In this document: positions 62,241 through 64,000 of the stretch, one piece after another
Numbering within the stretch: position 1 is the stretch's first letter
Layout of the letters: each line of letters begins with the position of its first letter
NCBI GenBank assembly: GCA_024998595.1
Contig: JACOEK010000003.1
Coordinates: 651,598 to 715,597, forward strand
Direction: 5' to 3'
Length of the DNA stretch: 64,000 nucleotides
Source: Nitrospira sp.
GTDB taxonomy: Bacteria > Nitrospirota > Nitrospiria > Nitrospirales > Nitrospiraceae
Translations under genes and position numbers: made by a program
The notes under the pieces: generated by a model
The model's input: only the letters and a program-made list of their open reading frames with translations
Databases searched by the model: none
What the model was told of the DNA's origin: nothing

Positions 62241-62640
62241 ATATCGATCACACTGTGCTCGACCTAGGGATGAATGCAACACATTTCACGCACAAACGGC
62301 CAACCCTATTTCTACACAGTAAGATCCCCTGCTCCCCTCGTCTTTTAAAAGAGACAGCCCGTTGATCTCTTTAAGAAGGGTGCCGAGAGGGTGCCCGGGT
62401 GCTTCTCAATGAAACCAAGCTGACACCCCTTCTCCTCACCAAGACCATTGTTCGTGAGGTTTCCAGGGATTGCTCGTGAGATCGATACAACTCATAAACC
62501 GCGAGTCTCCCGTATAACCCCGGCCACCGTCATCAAATCTATCCCCCACCTCAATCAGACGTGAGTGCCCTCGGGTCAAGGCCCAGTTGCAGCACATCGT
62601 TATATCCGTTGAGTGGGACGCGTCAGGCTGGAGAAGCCGA
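62241..62640. other. 400-bp non-coding stretch ending the accessory region
   Basis: It contains a palindrome TCTTTTAAAAGA near 62342-62353 and the tRNA-derived repeat copy C. No gene is recognised. Confidence 0.4.
62490..62540 (+). repeat. degenerate tRNA 3'-half repeat (copy C, att-like)
   Basis: By hand alignment 39 of 51 positions match the tRNA 3' half (58432-58482) without gaps, starting ACTCATAAACCGCG. Upstream, GCTCGTGAGATCGATACA (from 62472) may be a remnant of the D-arm side. It is in direct orientation with copies A and B. Confidence 0.55.
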
Positions 62641-64000
62641 CTAGGAAATGTTCACGGGGCCCTGCGACTGAGGAGACGGTTGCGTCAAAAGCCGTGGGTG
62701 CAGGTGCCGACCCCGGCCATGCCCCTCTGCCGACAATGTGGGAATGGTCGCGCAGCAACTAGCCAGGAGTTTTCCTTTGCGAACGGCCCAGAGCACAAAC
62801 CCCAATGAGAGCGTCGTCCCCGTCAACGCAGTGATGTGAGTCATCAACGACTGAGACGCACGATCCACAGCGACCGCCTCCCGCAGCGACAGGATCACTT
62901 CATCCAATTTATTCAGTACCAGTTCAATTATCGGTGGCTCCGCAGCTGAATTGAGACTTCTGCCCGCGTCGATCGCGTCCGAGGGCGAGCTCTGATGTGG
63001 TTTCCAGGGCTCTCTATGGTTCTGCTGACCAGATCGCGACGCGACTGGTTGCTCGTCCCCATGGCGAACATCGTCTACATGTGGCGCTACGCGCGCAGGT
63101 AGGACGCCGGTATACCGGCTCGTCGCACCGGAGCCTACGTCAGTCGATGTGGCGGGCTCCGCGACATTCAGCGGCTCCTGCAGCGCCTTGAACGCCAGCA
63201 GTTCGTCATGCGACTGAATGGACAAGCCAGCCTGTGCCGAAGGGATCGGAATAAGGGAGGGGGGAAGCGACGGAGTGGAAGGAAGTCGCTCCGCCACATC
63301 CGTGACTGTCACCTGAATCGTTTGCGTCGCCGTCCCGCCTTGACTGTCGGTGACACGAACCTGCACGACATACACATTGTCGCCATTGGCATCGGCAGCC
63401 GCCTCGAAGTCACGGGGTGCGATGAAACTCAGGGCACCGGTCGCCGCGTCGATCGTAAAGAGGGCCTGGTCCGCTCCGCCGCTGATGCCATAGGTCAACG
63501 CCTGCGCGGGAATATCCACGTCGGCGCCGGTCACCACCGTAATCTCGGTCACATTTTCGGCCACATTGATCGACGCCGTCGCCCCTGCTCCGTCGCTGAT
63601 AATCGTCGGCGCATCGTTCACCGCCGCGATCGTGAGGGTCACGGTCGTCGCTCCAACCGAGCCCCCCACCCCATCGCTGAGGGTAAACGTGAATGAATCG
63701 CTGAGGGTTTCCGACCCATCATGGACATAGGTCACGCGGTTGGCCGCAATGTCCGCCTGTGTAAACGTGGTGGCGGGCACACCGGGAGCCGTCGTCAGTT
63801 CCAGACGACCATGGGCGGGACCGGTCCCCACTGAGAATCTGAGCTGAGCGGCAGAATTGTCGACGTCCACCACCGCCAGCTCTGCGCTCGTAATCGTATC
63901 GATGCCTCCTTCGGCCACGCTGCTCCCGTTGTTGGCCGTAATGACCGGCGCATCATTCACGGCAGTGACAGTGAAGGTGAGGGTGTTGGGGGCCGTATCA
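62641..64000 (-). CDS. C-terminal part of a cadherin/VCBS-type repeat surface protein
   Basis: The frame is open to the right edge, so the N-terminus lies outside. Visible are tandem beta-domains separated by AVNDAPVI/AVNDAPTI linkers: a FSVGTGPAHGRLEL...DSFTFTLSDGVGG domain and a cadherin-like ADVDIPAQALTYGISGGAD...FEAAADANGDNVYVVQVRVTD domain. A low-complexity linker follows, then a single hydrophobic segment (ITALTGTTLSLGFVLWAV) about 60 residues before a basic, His/Pro-rich end. Such repeats bind Ca2+ and mediate adhesion. The C-terminal membrane segment suggests anchoring rather than type I release. Confidence 0.8.
   Translation of the reverse strand, partial: DTAPNTLTFTVTAVNDAPVITANNGSSVAEGGIDTITSAELAVVDVDNSAAQLRFSVGTGPAHGRLELTTAPGVPATTFTQADIAANRVTYVHDGSETLSDSFTFTLSDGVGGSVGATTVTLTIAAVNDAPTIISDGAGATASINVAENVTEITVVTGADVDIPAQALTYGISGGADQALFTIDAATGALSFIAPRDFEAAADANGDNVYVVQVRVTDSQGGTATQTIQVTVTDVAERLPSTPSLPPSLIPIPSAQAGLSIQSHDELLAFKALQEPLNVAEPATSTDVGSGATSRYTGVLPARVAPHVDDVRHGDEQPVASRSGQQNHREPWKPHQSSPSDAIDAGRSLNSAAEPPIIELVLNKLDEVILSLREAVAVDRASQSLMTHITALTGTTLSLGFVLWAVRKGKLLASCCATIPTLSAEGHGRGRHLHPRLLTQPSPQSQGPVNIS

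Noticed and set aside
58402..62640. active genomic island with integrase
   Set aside because: No integrase, transposase or phage gene is found between the tRNA repeats; only a decayed remnant is supported.
1..64000. CRISPR array, rRNA operon or insertion sequence
   Set aside because: No regularly spaced identical repeats, rRNA sequence or transposase motif was seen on either strand.

Overview
The window is a GC-rich bacterial chromosome segment with densely packed genes and no rRNA, CRISPR array, transposase or phage structural gene. The gene mix fits Nitrospira or a close relative (Nitrospirota): a chlorite-dismutase/HemQ-type protein, a two-partner-secretion plus CHAT-TPR locus, NarL-type and sigma-54 regulators, and a large amino-acid and acyl-CoA catabolic cluster. 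This assignment is an inference from gene content, because no marker such as 16S rRNA or nxr is present.

Region by region: (1) 1-7 kb holds cinA (cut by the left edge), a secreted unknown, the Cld/HemQ-like protein, a membrane protein, an unknown pair, a secreted OB-fold protein, a SlyD-like isomerase and a Tat-exported M15/DUF882 protein. (2) 7.2-13.3 kb is a leftward regulatory operon: a four-PAS histidine kinase, a NarL-type regulator, a small unknown, a receiver without its phospho-acceptor Asp, and an NtrC-type regulator. (3) 13.6-15.9 kb holds Nudix, SDR and a secreted Lon-like (S16) protein. (4) 16-21.7 kb is a leftward operon TpsB, TpsA, CHAT-TPR protease.

(5) 22-57.2 kb is a catabolic supercluster made of two operons diverging from a 213-bp AT-rich control region near 33.66 kb. 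The leftward arm encodes a heme-oxygenase-fold diiron protein, acyl-CoA ligase, thiolase, 3-hydroxyacyl-CoA dehydrogenase, enoyl-CoA hydratase, patatin, acyl-CoA dehydrogenase, an HTH regulator and tryptophanase. The rightward arm encodes tyrosine breakdown (one-module HPPD-like enzyme, HmgA, FAH-family hydrolase), a 2-oxoacid dehydrogenase (E1a, E1b, E2), thiolase, 3-hydroxybutyryl-CoA dehydrogenase, a split B12 mutase with its MeaB chaperone, leucine breakdown (MCC beta, LiuC, LiuE), the methylcitrate genes prpD, prpB and prpC, an acyl-CoA synthetase and an acyl-CoA dehydrogenase. The mutase carries the Phe/Gln signature of isobutyryl-CoA mutase rather than the Tyr/Arg of methylmalonyl-CoA mutase. 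This suggests that valine carbon is routed to butyryl-CoA and beta-oxidation, and propionyl-CoA to the methylcitrate cycle. Many junctions overlap (ATGA/GTGA), which implies long co-transcribed units.

(6) 57.2-62.6 kb holds MscS, an intact tRNA-CAT gene, and a small accessory region. Two degenerate copies of the tRNA 3' half lie 1.8 and 4.1 kb downstream, the mark of old tRNA-targeted integrations. The cargo is a secreted unknown, a lipoprotein gene broken by an in-frame amber codon, a small unknown and a guanine-deaminase-like enzyme. (7) At the right edge is the C-terminal end of a cadherin/VCBS-type repeat adhesin.
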